NCBI RefSeq assembly: GCF_030818655.1
Contig: NZ_JAUTAN010000001.1
Coordinates: forward strand, 2,914,001 to 2,978,000
Source: Nocardioides zeae
GTDB lineage: Bacteria; Actinomycetota; Actinomycetes; Propionibacteriales; Nocardioidaceae
Direction: 5' to 3'
DNA: 64,000 nt
In this document: positions 9,237-17,366 of the stretch, in pieces
Layout of the letters: every line of letters starts with the position of its first letter
Position numbering within the stretch: position 1 is the stretch's first letter
The notes under the pieces: model-generated
What the model saw: only the letters and a program-made list of their open reading frames with translations
Databases searched by the model: none
Told to the model about the DNA's origin: nothing
Translations under genes and position numbers: made by a program

Positions 9237-9341
9237 GTGCCGAAGCCCCACCCGAAGGAGTTCCGCGATGACGTGGTCCGTGTCGCGAGGAACCGTGAGC
9301 CGGGTGTCCATCTGAAGCAGATTGCCGCCGACATCCTCTGA
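9237..9341 (+). mobile_element. IS3-family transposase OrfA fragment (N-terminal 34 codons)
   Basis: From GTG 9237 the frame reads VPKPHPKEFRDDVVRVAR then NREPGVHLKQIAADIL and stops at TGA 9339. This is the start of the helix-turn-helix OrfA of common actinobacterial IS3-family elements, which normally continues for about 100 residues. Nothing of OrfB or the rest of OrfA follows, so this is a dead remnant. It lies 93 bases from the 3' end of tRNA-Lys, marking past insertion activity at this site. Confidence 0.75.
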
Positions 9342-9358
9342 CAACGCGCCACGGCTCA

Positions 9359-9380
9359 AAACGTTGGATAAACGTTGGAT
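9359..9380. repeat. 11-base tandem duplication
   Basis: AAACGTTGGAT occurs twice head to tail (9359-9369 and 9370-9380), between the transposase fragment and tRNA-Lys. It could be a footprint of insertion or excision, or of slippage. Confidence 0.6.
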
Positions 9381-9433
9381 TGACTTCGACGACCCACGGC
9401 ACCGATCGCGTTCCCGCAGGTCAGACCTCGTTC

Positions 9434-9509
9434 TGGTAGGCCACCAGGGACTCGAACCCTGAACCAGCGGATTAAAAGTCCGATGCTCTGCCCATTGAGC
9501 TAGTGGCCC
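9434..9509 (-). tRNA. tRNA-Lys (anticodon TTT)
   Basis: A full cloverleaf can be drawn on the minus strand: acceptor GGGCCAC pairing with GTGGCCT (one G-U), anticodon loop CTTTTAA giving anticodon TTT, T arm CAGGG/CCCTG with TTCGAGT, and an encoded CCA end. The first pair of the anticodon stem is mismatched. Its 3' end faces the accessory island, the usual geometry for integrase-mediated insertion. Confidence 0.95.
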
Positions 9510-9547
9510 GCGGCGGCCCCGTCGGGAACCGGCCGCCGCCCAGTGTC

Positions 9548-10612
9548 TCAGGACCGGGCGGCGACCACGACCTGCGGGTCCGTCGCGTCGAGCACCCGCC
9601 GGGTCGCCACGACGAGGGCCGATGCGACGAAGGTGTCGGCTCCGGCGCGCTGGCGCTCCCTCACGGCGTCGGCGAAGCGCTCGACGGCGGCGTCGGCCTC
9701 GCCGTACGCGGGCTCGCGGCCCTCCCCCACGGTCCGCAGCACCGCGGCGACGGCGGCGAGCGCGTCGGCGGCCGCGGGACGGAGCAGGGGCCCCAAGGCG
9801 ACCTCGTCGCGCTCGGCGTGCTCGTCGCGGGCGAGCGTGCGCAGGATCTCCTCCACCTCGTAGGAGAGCCATCCCAGCGCGCGGCCGTGCGTGACGGTCG
9901 ACCGCGCGGGGTCCGGCCTGCGGCGGGCGCGCCAGTTGCCACGCTGTGCCTCGGCGGCCCGGGCGACGAGGGCCTCGAGGGTGCGCGTGGGCGTGGTGAG
10001 GTCCCGCGACCTGCCCTCCCACTCGGAGGGCCGCGGCAGCGACTCCTGCCGGAGCCCGTCGGCGAGGTCGTCGAGCTGGTCCGCCAGCAGGGCACGCAGC
10101 TCGGCCTGCGCCGCGTCGGCGGTGGCGAGAGGTAGGGAGGGCAGGACCACGTTCACGAGCACACCGACGGCGGCGCCGACGGCGGTGAGGCCGAGGTACC
10201 CCAGCACGTACGCCCCGGGGTCACCACCCCCGAGGAGCAGCACGAAGAGCGCCGACACCGGCACCCAGGAGGCCATCGCCCCGAGCCGCCGCCACCAGGA
10301 CAGCAGGCTGCCGAGCGCCACGACCGTCGCGATCCCGGCGAGCGTCGGCACGGCGGTCATCGTCACCGTGACGGCGAGCGCGGCACCGATCCCGATGGCG
10401 ACCGCGGACTGCACGGCCGTGCGCACCGAGTGCACCGTCGTCGTCGAGACGGTGACCACCGCACCGAGGGGTGCGTAGTAGGCGTAGTGCGACGCCACCC
10501 CGCCCCACGGCACGACGGCGAGGTAGGCGAGCACGGCGGCGACCGCCGCCTTCACCGCGACCGCGGGGGCGGGGTGCAGGGCCAGGTCGGCGAGCGGGCG
10601 TGGCAGGGACAC
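9548..10612 (-). CDS. FUSC family membrane protein
   Basis: A 354-residue protein. Its first half has about six hydrophobic helices (for example VAVKAAVAAVLAYLAVV, IGIGAALAVTVTMTAV, WVPVSALFVLLLGGG). The second half is soluble, helical and Arg/Glu-rich. This is the FUSC_2/aromatic-acid-exporter-like layout, associated with efflux of small acids. GTG 10612 is chosen because the hydrophobic N-terminus starts just after it and GGCGCGAG precedes it; the frame stays open far upstream without protein-like content. It stands alone between tRNA-Lys and a divergent gene. Function beyond the family is unknown. Confidence 0.8.
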   Translation of the reverse strand: MSLPRPLADLALHPAPAVAVKAAVAAVLAYLAVVPWGGVASHYAYYAPLGAVVTVSTTTVHSVRTAVQSAVAIGIGAALAVTVTMTAVPTLAGIATVVALGSLLSWWRRLGAMASWVPVSALFVLLLGGGDPGAYVLGYLGLTAVGAAVGVLVNVVLPSLPLATADAAQAELRALLADQLDDLADGLRQESLPRPSEWEGRSRDLTTPTRTLEALVARAAEAQRGNWRARRRPDPARSTVTHGRALGWLSYEVEEILRTLARDEHAERDEVALGPLLRPAAADALAAVAAVLRTVGEGREPAYGEADAAVERFADAVRERQRAGADTFVASALVVATRRVLDATDPQVVVAARS

Positions 10613-10685
10613 CTCGCGCCGGTACCCACCCCTGGACGAAGAGGACCCGCGCCGACGGGGGAGACGACGCGGGTCCGGATTCGAG

Positions 10686-10721
10686 GGGTGGTGGCCGAGT
10701 CTCGGGTCTCGGCCACCACCC
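10686..10721. other. Hairpin in FUSC leader / divergent intergenic region
   Basis: GGTGGTGGCCGAG and CTCGGCCACCACC form a 13-pair perfect stem (plus an outer G-C) around an 8-base loop. It lies about 75 bases ahead of the FUSC start and 140 bases ahead of the divergent Pro/Glu-rich gene. It has no T run, so an operator or attenuator is as likely as a terminator. Confidence 0.5.
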
Positions 10722-10859
10722 GAGGACCAGTGTGGCACCGGGGTGGTGATGCGTCCGGCGAATCGCGACAACACGCCTCGGCGGGTCCGCGTCACCCCGT
10801 CGGCGCGTCGCAGGGGGATTCCTTCGCGCGGGCCCCCGCGCACGACGTAGTTTCTGCCC

Positions 10860-12548
10860 ATGAGCAATCCACTGGACGGCGGGAACCGGCCCTCCGACCT
10901 CCGGAGCCGGTGGCTGGAGATGCGCGAGCGGCGCGCGGCCGCCCGCAGCGGTGCGTCCGCGCAGCCGACCGGCCCCGACCCCGTGGAGCGTTCCGAGGCC
11001 CCCGCTACCACCCCGACGTACGTCGCTGCCGACGCCCCCGTCGACCCCGAGCCCGCGCCCGCGCCGGTCGCGACCGCGCCGGAACCCGCGCCGGAACCCG
11101 AGCCGCTCGAGCCGGAGCCCGAGCCCGAACCGGAGCCCGAGCCCGAACCGGAGCCCGAGCCCGAGCCCGAAGCGGAGCCCGAACCCGAACCCGAGGCCGA
11201 GCCCGAGCCCGAGCCCGAGGTGGCACCGCAGCACGCGGCGGCCGCCTCGGTGCTCGCGGCCTTCCGGGACACCGACGATGCGCGCAGCGCCGCGACGCAC
11301 CCGCCGGACGAGCGCGACGTCCTCACGGCGAGCGGTCCGCTGCCCTCGTTGCCCCCCGCCGCGTCGCCTGACCCGGCCGAGGACCGCGACGCCGACGCCC
11401 CGGACGACGACGAGGGCGCGGACGACCACGAGGGCGCCGACGACCACGAGGGCGCCGACGAGCCGCGCTCCGAGGATCCCGTCGACCCGCTCACCGGCCC
11501 GATCGAGCTCGTCGGCCTCGACGACGACAGCCCCCTCGGACGGGACGAGCCGGAACCCGACCCCGGACCGGAGCCCGAGACCCCCGCCCGACCCGCCGCC
11601 GTGCCGCCGCCCGTGGTCACGCAGAACTCCGCCGCCGCGTCGGTGCTGGCCGCCCTGCAGCCGTCGGAGCCAGAACCGGAGCCCGAGCCGGACCCTGCCG
11701 CGGTGCTCGACCCTGCCCCGGTCGATGCCACTGCGGTCGACCTCTACCCCGGCCAGGCAGCGGACCCCGCCAACCCGCCGCTCCCGCCGGAGGACACGGC
11801 GGGCCGCCACATCAGCACGGCTCCGCCGCCCACCAGCACCCACGACATCGCGCAGTCGGTCGTCGCGGCGTTCCGGCGTCCCGACCCGGAGCCCGCGCCG
11901 GCCCCCGCGCCGTCCCCCGAGCCCGAGCCGGCCCCCGAGCCGGAGGACTCCGCCAGCTCCACGGCCGCCGCCTCACCGCTCGTGGCGGCCGCACGACGGG
12001 TCGAGGAGGAGCGCGCGGCCGCGGCCCGCGCGGCCGCCCACGACGAGACCGCGGCGGAGGCGCCCGAGCCGGTGGGGCGGCGTACCCGGGACGAGGCCTC
12101 CCGGCCCGCCGAGGAGCGCACCCCGCTCCGGGTCCAGTTCGCGTCGCCGCGGACGGGCCAGGTCACCGCGACCCTCCTCATCGTGGCGGGCCTGCTCGTG
12201 ACGGCGGGGATGGCGTGGGTCGCCTACGACACCCGCGACGTCGCCGACGCCGCGCTCGCCGGCGTGGCCGCGGTGCTGACCCTCGTCGTGTGGGCCGTGC
12301 GCGCCGGCTCCGCACCCACGACGGTGGTCATCGACCGCGGCGTCCTCCACATCACCCGCGCCACCAGCACGTCGTCGTTCGACCTCACCAACGTGCAACT
12401 CGACGTGGAGGAGCACGGCACCCCCGGTCAGCGGAGCTGGCGCCTGCAGATCCACCGCCGCAGCCTCGGTCCGGTCACCATCGACCGCTCGATGGTGGAC
12501 CCGGTGGCGTTCATGCAGGCGGTACGTCGCTACCGCCGCGACCTCTGA
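10860..12548 (+). CDS. Pro/Glu-rich repetitive membrane protein with C-terminal PH-like domain
   Basis: A 562-residue protein of unknown function. Residues 1-35 are basic. About 60-120 is an almost pure Glu-Pro dipeptide run, and 182-199 is three copies of DDxEGA. About 430-480 has two membrane helices ([19 protein letters not shown], and a second at [16 protein letters not shown]). About 485-562 is a beta-rich tail ([27 protein letters not shown]) that looks like a bacterial PH-type domain. A short alanine-rich motif recurs three times in the disordered part: [10 protein letters not shown] near 126, [10 protein letters not shown] near 258 and [10 protein letters not shown] near 330. It is divergent from FUSC and its 3' end overlaps that of yibE/F by 38 bases. 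Confidence 0.75.
   Translation: MSNPLDGGNRPSDLRSRWLEMRERRAAARSGASAQPTGPDPVERSEAPATTPTYVAADAPVDPEPAPAPVATAPEPAPEPEPLEPEPEPEPEPEPEPEPEPEPEAEPEPEPEAEPEPEPEVAPQHAAAASVLAAFRDTDDARSAATHPPDERDVLTASGPLPSLPPAASPDPAEDRDADAPDDDEGADDHEGADDHEGADEPRSEDPVDPLTGPIELVGLDDDSPLGRDEPEPDPGPEPETPARPAAVPPPVVTQNSAAASVLAALQPSEPEPEPEPDPAAVLDPAPVDATAVDLYPGQAADPANPPLPPEDTAGRHISTAPPPTSTHDIAQSVVAAFRRPDPEPAPAPAPSPEPEPAPEPEDSASSTAAASPLVAAARRVEEERAAAARAAAHDETAAEAPEPVGRRTRDEASRPAEERTPLRVQFASPRTGQVTATLLIVAGLLVTAGMAWVAYDTRDVADAALAGVAAVLTLVVWAVRAGSAPTTVVIDRGVLHITRATSTSSFDLTNVQLDVEEHGTPGQRSWRLQIHRRSLGPVTIDRSMVDPVAFMQAVRRYRRDL
11094..11220 (+). repeat. Glu-Pro coding simple repeat
   Basis: The stretch is built of GAGCCC / GAACCG hexamers with synonymous variation, encoding (Glu-Pro)n with rare Ala. 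The varied codons imply selection for the protein repeat, not recent slippage alone. Confidence 0.8.
11403..11456 (+). repeat. 18-base tandem repeat, three copies
   Basis: Three consecutive 18-base units encode [12 protein letters not shown] and DDHEGA inside the acidic linker. The last two units are identical at the DNA level, so duplication looks recent. Confidence 0.85.
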
Positions 12549-13801
12549 GCGCACGCTTCCCGGCGGCGGGCGGGGCGCCCGGAGGGGCCACCGTCGCCGC
12601 CGCGATCGCCGTCGTGATGGGGACGCTCGCCACCAGGCCGATCGCCGAGGCCAGGGTGCGCACGACCTCCTCGCTCAGCATGTCGGAGGAGAGCACGTCG
12701 GCGATCGGGCGGTCGTAGAGCGAGAGCAGCAGGAGCACGCCCAGCGCCGTGCCCGCGTAGGCGAACACGATCGTGTAGATGGTCGAGGCGATGTGGTCGC
12801 GCCCGATCCGCATGCCGCGCGAGAAGATCTCGCGCCGGGTCATCTCGGGGGCGGCCGACCGCAGCTCCCAGACCGACGAGGCCTGGGTGATGGTGACGTC
12901 GTTGAGCACGCCCAGACCGGCGATGATGATGCCGGCCGACAGCAGCGCCTTGAAGTTGAGCTGGTCGGCGTAGAGCTGGAGGAACTCGCCGTTCTCGTCG
13001 CTCATGCCGGACAGCCCGCGCCGCGCCGACCGCCCAGACGCCGAGCAGCGCGGTGACGCTGATGCCCAGGAGCGTCCCCGCGAGGGCCGCGCTGGTGCGC
13101 AGCGAGGGTCCGTGGGCCAGGTAGAGGACGACGTACATGATGACGATCGAGCCGACCACCGCGACCCCGATGCCGCTCTCCCCCGCCAGGAGCCCGGGGA
13201 TCATGAACCCCCAGAGCACGACGGCGGCGAAGCCGAGGCCGACGAGCGCCAGGATGCCGCGCACGCGGGCGATGACCGCGACGACCACCACGAAGAGGAT
13301 CGTCATGGCCAGCAGGGGCGCGTCGCGGTGGGGGTGGGAGAAGCCGTAGACCGTCTCCGGCTGGCCCTCGACGGGCGGGACGCGCATGAGCACGACCTCG
13401 TCGCCGGCCCGCAGACCGGAGCGCACGACGGACGCCTCCGTCTGCACGCGGGTCTCGTCACCCTCCTCCGGGCCCTCGCTCAGCCGCGCGACGAGGGTGT
13501 TGCAGTTCTCGGGGAAGGCCTGGTCGGCGCCGCCCTCGGGCTCGGGCAGACCCGGGCCGACCGCGATGACCGGGCACGCGTCCTCGACCCGCACGACCTC
13601 CGCGTCGACGAAGGTGACGCCCTCCGCGGCGTACTGGACGTCGTCGACGGCGTCGGCGTCCGACGGCCAGAGGGCGACGAGCCCCGACAGGGTGCCGACG
13701 AGCACCACGGCGAGGAACCCCAGGAGCAGCACCACGGCCCGCCGGTCGGTGCGCACCGCGCCGACCGACGGGCCGTGCCCGTGCCCGTGTCCGTGGCTCA
13801 C
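12511..13801 (-). pseudogene. YibE/F family membrane protein, frameshifted near 13005-13020
   Basis: A multi-helix integral membrane protein of the YibE/F family, about 430 residues if repaired. It begins with a His-Gly run (SHGHGHGHGPS), then a first helix, an extracellular beta-rich segment with two Cys (DACPVIAVG and ENCNTLVARL), and several helices. Family-specific sequence resumes in another frame as MSDENGEFLQLYADQLNF and GVLNDVTITQASSVWEL. One extra base in the run GCGCGGGCTG explains the break. GTG 13801 overlaps the NDH-2 stop (GTGA), so it is co-translated with that dehydrogenase. Its function is not established; proteins of this family have been suggested to export small molecules. 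Confidence 0.85.
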
Positions 13802-15261
13802 CCGACGGCGACGCCGCGCTCGCCCGCGTCGGTCAGACGGGACTCCTCCGCGGCCTGCTTCTCCAGCTCGGTACGACGCGCCTCGAGCGCCTCCTCGGCC
13901 TTGGTGTCGTCCCGGCTCACCAGGTCGCGCGCGCCGCCCTCGAGGCGCGCGAGCGCCCGGCGGGCGAAGACCTGCTGCTCCGTCATGGTGCGCTCCGAGC
14001 GGTCGCGACCGACGAAGGAGACGAACCAGCGCAGCAGCGCGGTCACGCGGTTCTTGAAGCCGGTCAGGTACATCAGGTGCACCGCGAGCCACGACAGCCA
14101 GGCGATGATGCCGCTGACACGGATCTTGTTGCCCACCATCATGACGGCGCGGAAGCGGCCGATGACGGCCATCGAGCCCTTGTCGAAGTACTTGAACGGC
14201 TTCTGCGGGGCCTTGCCCTGCAGACGGCCCTGGATCTCCTTGGCCGCGTACTTCGCACCCTGGATCGCCACCTGGGCGACGCCCGGGAGGTTGTTGAGGC
14301 TGATCATGTCGCCCACGACGAAGACCTCCGGGTAGCCCGGGAGGGTGAGGTCGGGGTTGACGCCGATGCGACCGGCGCGGTCGAGCGGGGCGCCGCTCTG
14401 CTCGGCGAGGGTCTTGCCGAGGGAGTTCGCCTGCACGCCGGCAGCCCAGATCATGGCCGTGGAGTTGATGCGCTCGGTCGAGCCGTCCTTGTACTTGACG
14501 TCGAGCCCGTCCTGGTCGACGGACGTGACCATCGCGCCCAGCTTGACCTCGACGCCCAGCTTCTCCAGGGAGCCCTTGGCCGAGGCGCCCAGCTTCTCGC
14601 CGAACGGCGGAAGCACCTGCGGGGCGGCGTCGACGAGCACGACGCGCGCCTTCTCGGTGTTGATGTGGCGGAAGTCGGTGCGCAGCGTGCGGTGGGCGAG
14701 CTCGGCGATCTGCCCGGCCATCTCGACGCCCGTCGGGCCGGCGCCGACCACGACGAAGGTGAGCAGGTCCTGGACCTTCTCCCCCCGCGCGGCGGCGATC
14801 TCGGCGAGCTCGAAGGCGCCGAAGATGCGGCCACGCAGCTCGAGCGCGTCGTCGATGCTCTTCATGCCCGGGGCGAACTCGGCGAAGTGGTCGTTGCCGA
14901 AGTAGCTCTGGCCCGCCCCCGCCGCCACGATGAGCGAGTCGTAGGGCGTGAGGGTCTCCAGACCCAGCACGTGCGACGTGACGATCCGGTTCTCGAGGTC
15001 GATGTCGGTGACCTCGCCCAGGAGGACGGTGGCGTTCTTCTGCTTCGCCAGCACCTCGCGCGTCGGCGGGGCGATCTCGCCCTGCGACAGGATGCCGGTC
15101 GCCACCTGGTAGAGCAGCGGCTGGAACAGGTGGTGGGTCGTCTTGGCCACCATCGTCACGTCGACCGGTGCCTTGCGCAGGGCCTTCGTGCCGAAGAGCC
15201 CTCCGAAGCCGGAACCGATCACCACGACCTTGTGCCGACCTGCGCTGCTCTGCTGGTTCAT
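13798..15261 (-). CDS. ndh: Type II NADH dehydrogenase (NAD(P)/FAD-dependent oxidoreductase)
   Basis: A 487-residue single-subunit enzyme that passes electrons from NADH to quinone at the membrane surface without pumping protons. Two Rossmann motifs are present: VVIGSGFGGLFG at residues 11-22 for FAD and FVVVGAGPTGVEMAG near 169 for NADH. FVVGDMISL is the FAD-contacting segment and QVAIQGAKYAA the quinone-side helix. A hydrophobic stretch near 385 (SGIIAWLSWLAVHLMYL) should anchor it. The C-terminal 60 residues are charged and helical. ATG 15261 opens the frame. It overlaps yibE/F by 4 bases. Confidence 0.92.
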   Translation of the reverse strand: MNQQSSAGRHKVVVIGSGFGGLFGTKALRKAPVDVTMVAKTTHHLFQPLLYQVATGILSQGEIAPPTREVLAKQKNATVLLGEVTDIDLENRIVTSHVLGLETLTPYDSLIVAAGAGQSYFGNDHFAEFAPGMKSIDDALELRGRIFGAFELAEIAAARGEKVQDLLTFVVVGAGPTGVEMAGQIAELAHRTLRTDFRHINTEKARVVLVDAAPQVLPPFGEKLGASAKGSLEKLGVEVKLGAMVTSVDQDGLDVKYKDGSTERINSTAMIWAAGVQANSLGKTLAEQSGAPLDRAGRIGVNPDLTLPGYPEVFVVGDMISLNNLPGVAQVAIQGAKYAAKEIQGRLQGKAPQKPFKYFDKGSMAVIGRFRAVMMVGNKIRVSGIIAWLSWLAVHLMYLTGFKNRVTALLRWFVSFVGRDRSERTMTEQQVFARRALARLEGGARDLVSRDDTKAEEALEARRTELEKQAAEESRLTDAGERGVAVG

Positions 15262-15419
15262 GAACCCACCCTTCCTCGCCGATGTGTGGGGCCGGTGACC
15301 ATTCTTCTCCTACCTAGGACACAAAGCACATCGAGCGCGGTGGTTTCGACCACATCGCCGGGGGGAAGCAGGCGCCAGATGACCGAACCCCCGCGTCCCG
15401 CTCGGGCTGACGCGCGCTT

Positions 15420-16385
15420 GTGACGACGAAGGTTGGCGTGATGCCGCAGAGCCGAGAGGCCGTCCGACTCGAGCCCGGCCCGACCTGTGTCCAGCAGGCT
15501 CGGCGCTGGGCCGCTGCGGTCTGCCGTGACATGGGCCGCGAGGACCTGCTCGACGCCGCCGAGCTCGGCGTCTCCGAGCTCGTGACCAACGCGCTCCTCC
15601 ACGCCACCGAGCCCATCACCGTGCGCGTGCGGGGCACCCGGGTCCACCCGCGCTTCGAGGTGGCCGACGGCTCGCGCGTGCCGCCGAGCGTCTCGGCCCC
15701 GGAGGTGGACCTGGGGGACGCCGACGACGACGAGTTCGGCTTCCTCATGACCGTGGGCCGCGGGCTCGGCCTGGTGGCGATGAACTCCGCCGCCTGGGGC
15801 GCCGACATCGTCCCCGAGGGCAAGGTGGTGTGGTTCGAGCCGGTGCCGGAGCCGCGGCTCGACGCCGACCTCGAGGGCGAGGTCTTCGACATCACCCTGA
15901 CCACCGGCGACATCGAGCGGGTGCCGACCGTGTTCGTGCGGCTGCGCGGGATGCCGCTGCTGCCCTACCGGGACTTCCGCCGCCACTACGGCGACCTGCG
16001 GCGCGAGGTGCGCCTGCTCTCCCTGGCCCACCAGGACGACTACCCGCTCGCCCACGAGCTCTCCCGGGTCTTCGACCTCTTCGAGAACCACATCGACCAC
16101 GCGGGGATCGCCGGCAGCGTCGAGGCGGGCCTCGCGGCGGGCCGAGCCACCGGCGACTTCCTGCTGACGGTGGGCCAGCCGGCCGCCGACCTGTCCCACC
16201 AGATGCGGGACCTGCTCGACCTCGCCGACGCGTTCTGCCGCACCCAGCGCCTCCTGTCGCTGGCCCGTTCCGAGCAGCAGCGGGACTTCCAGCGCTGGCT
16301 CCTCGGCGAGATCTCCGCGCAGGCCGCGGGCGAGGTGCCGACGCCCTGGGTCGAGCCGCGCAACGAGTCCTGGCACGCGAGCTGA
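15420..16385 (+). CDS. RsbW-like ATP-binding protein with long C-terminal domain
   Basis: A 321-residue protein. Residues about 15-140 form a GHKL ATPase of the anti-sigma kinase type: the N box is ELVTNALLHA, the G1 region is LEVADGSRVPP-like, and GRGLGLVAMNSAAWG is the G2 lid. Proteins of this class in Actinobacteria act as anti-sigma factors or in partner-switching. Unlike typical members (about 140 residues), this one has about 175 further residues, mostly helical (LLSLAHQDDYPLAHEL, AGRATGDFLLTVG, LLDLADAFCRTQRLL), that I do not recognise. GTG 15420 is the first start of the frame. No anti-anti-sigma or sigma gene is adjacent. Confidence 0.8.
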   Translation: MTTKVGVMPQSREAVRLEPGPTCVQQARRWAAAVCRDMGREDLLDAAELGVSELVTNALLHATEPITVRVRGTRVHPRFEVADGSRVPPSVSAPEVDLGDADDDEFGFLMTVGRGLGLVAMNSAAWGADIVPEGKVVWFEPVPEPRLDADLEGEVFDITLTTGDIERVPTVFVRLRGMPLLPYRDFRRHYGDLRREVRLLSLAHQDDYPLAHELSRVFDLFENHIDHAGIAGSVEAGLAAGRATGDFLLTVGQPAADLSHQMRDLLDLADAFCRTQRLLSLARSEQQRDFQRWLLGEISAQAAGEVPTPWVEPRNESWHAS

Positions 16386-16405
16386 TCCGGGCCCACCCGC
16401 GGGGG

Positions 16406-16762
16406 TCACCCCCAGCCGAGGTCGTGCAGCGCCGCGTCGTCGATGCCGAAGTGGTGGGCGATCTCGTGGACGACCGTGATCCGCACCTCGTCCTCGAGCT
16501 CCTCCAGGTCCTCGCACATCGCGAGCAGCGGCTTGCGGAAGACGAAGACGCGGTCGGGCAGCACCCCGCCGTAGTCGAAGCCGCGCTCGGTCAGGGCCAC
16601 CCCGTCGTACAGCCCCAGCAGGTCGGCGGGCTCCCCCTCCGGCGGCTCCTCCTCGACGAGGACGACGAGGTTGTCGACGAGCGCGGCGAGCTCGTCGGGG
16701 ATACCGTCGAGCGCGCGGTCGACGAGCAGCTCGAAGGCAGGACGGTCGAGGTCGACGGGCAT
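16406..16762 (-). CDS. Metallopeptidase family protein (minimal zincin)
   Basis: A 118-residue protein with VVHEIAHHFGID near its C-terminus, an HExxH zinc motif with a nearby acidic third ligand, as in the small predicted Zn metallopeptidases of the DUF1025 type. ATG 16762 is chosen because MPVDLDRPAFELLVDRALDGIP is the conserved family start; a longer frame to 16807 exists. Substrate unknown. It is convergent with the ATPase gene and downstream of a strong terminator. Confidence 0.85.
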   Translation of the reverse strand: MPVDLDRPAFELLVDRALDGIPDELAALVDNLVVLVEEEPPEGEPADLLGLYDGVALTERGFDYGGVLPDRVFVFRKPLLAMCEDLEELEDEVRITVVHEIAHHFGIDDAALHDLGWG

Positions 16763-16803
16763 GGGCCCATCCTCGCGGGTGACCGGGAACCGGCCTGCAA
16801 TGA

Positions 16804-16840
16804 CCACCGCCCCGGATCTCGATGAGATCCGGGGCGGTGG
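16804..16840. terminator. Perfect hairpin between tRNA-Asp and metallopeptidase gene
   Basis: Two 17-base arms (CCACCGCCCCGGATCTC and its exact complement) flank a 3-base loop. It sits just after the tRNA-Asp 3' end and just before the metallopeptidase gene, so it most likely ends tRNA transcription. Confidence 0.75.
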
Positions 16841-16846
16841 TGTCGG

Positions 16847-16920
16847 CGACCCCGACGGGACTCGAACCCGCGGCCTCCGCCGTGACAGGGCGGCGCGCTA
16901 ACCAACTGCGCTACGGGGCC
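16847..16920 (-). tRNA. tRNA-Asp (anticodon GTC)
   Basis: Acceptor GGCCCCG pairs with CGGGGTC. The anticodon arm CCGCC-CTGTCAC-GGCGG gives GTC, and the T arm is GCGGG-TTCGAGT-CCCGT. CCA is not encoded. Confidence 0.95.
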
Positions 16921-17009
16921 TTGCTCAACCCCTGCGGTGCAGGAGCCGGTGAACCATAACGCACACTCGCGCCCGATTCACAATCGAGCTCCAGCGGCCT
17001 GGTTCGTCG

Positions 17010-17082
17010 CACCCCCAACCGGATTCGAACCGGCGCTACCGCCGTGAAAGGGCGGGGTCCTAGGCCGCTAGACGATGGGGGC
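17010..17082 (-). tRNA. tRNA-Glu (anticodon TTC)
   Basis: Acceptor GCCCCCA pairs with TGGGGGT. The anticodon arm CCGCC-CTTTCAC-GGCGG gives TTC, and the T arm is GCCGG-TTCGAAT-CCGGT. It is upstream of tRNA-Asp on the same strand, 89 bases away, so the two are probably co-transcribed. Confidence 0.95.
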
Positions 17083-17173
17083 CGGACGCGCGCACCAGCA
17101 TAGGGCGGGGCCCGGAGCGCCGCCAACGAACCCCTCCGCGCACCCGCGGGGCGCCACCGACCGCGAGATCCGA

Positions 17174-17203
17174 TTCGTGGGGCGCCGCGGCCTGCGGTAT
17201 GGT
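17174..17203 (+). promoter_or_regulatory. Likely promoter of tRNA-Phe
   Basis: TTCGTG (17174-17179) and TATGGT (17198-17203) are spaced by 18 bases, with the -10-like box 12 bases before the mature tRNA-Phe 5' end. It fits a sigma-70-type promoter with a short leader. Confidence 0.4.
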
Positions 17204-17214
17204 CTACCCCGCTC

Positions 17215-17288
17215 GGGCAGGTAGCTCAGTTGGTACGAGCGATCGCCTGAAAAGTGATAGGTCGGCGGTTCGACCCCGCCCCTGCCCA
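17215..17288 (+). tRNA. tRNA-Phe (anticodon GAA)
   Basis: Acceptor GGGCAGG pairs with CCTGCCC, and the anticodon arm ATCGC-CTGAAAA-GTGAT gives GAA. The T arm is GGCGG-TTCGACC-CCGCC. CCA is not encoded. Confidence 0.95.
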
Positions 17289-17295
17289 CGAGCAC

Positions 17296-17326
17296 GAAGG
17301 CCCCGCGAGATCCTCGCGGGGCCTTC
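17296..17326 (+). terminator. Hairpin terminator after tRNA-Phe
   Basis: GAAGGCCCCGCGAG and CTCGCGGGGCCTTC form a perfect 14-pair stem with a 3-base loop, 7 bases after the tRNA. The region after it is only weakly T-rich. Confidence 0.8.
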
Positions 17327-17366
17327 GCCCTTTCCCGGGCACGCCTCCCCCGCCGTACGCCGCGGC

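Noticed and set aside
11094..11220. The Glu-Pro DNA repeat as a non-coding satellite
   Set aside because: Codon positions vary synonymously (GAG/GAA, CCC/CCG) while the protein repeat is kept, so it is coding.
10613..11731. Long minus-strand open frame continuing the FUSC frame opposite the Pro/Glu-rich gene
   Set aside because: Its translation is Ser/Gly/Arg low-complexity sequence mirroring the GAGCCC repeats on the other strand. The Pro/Glu protein has a ribosome-compatible start and real membrane helices.
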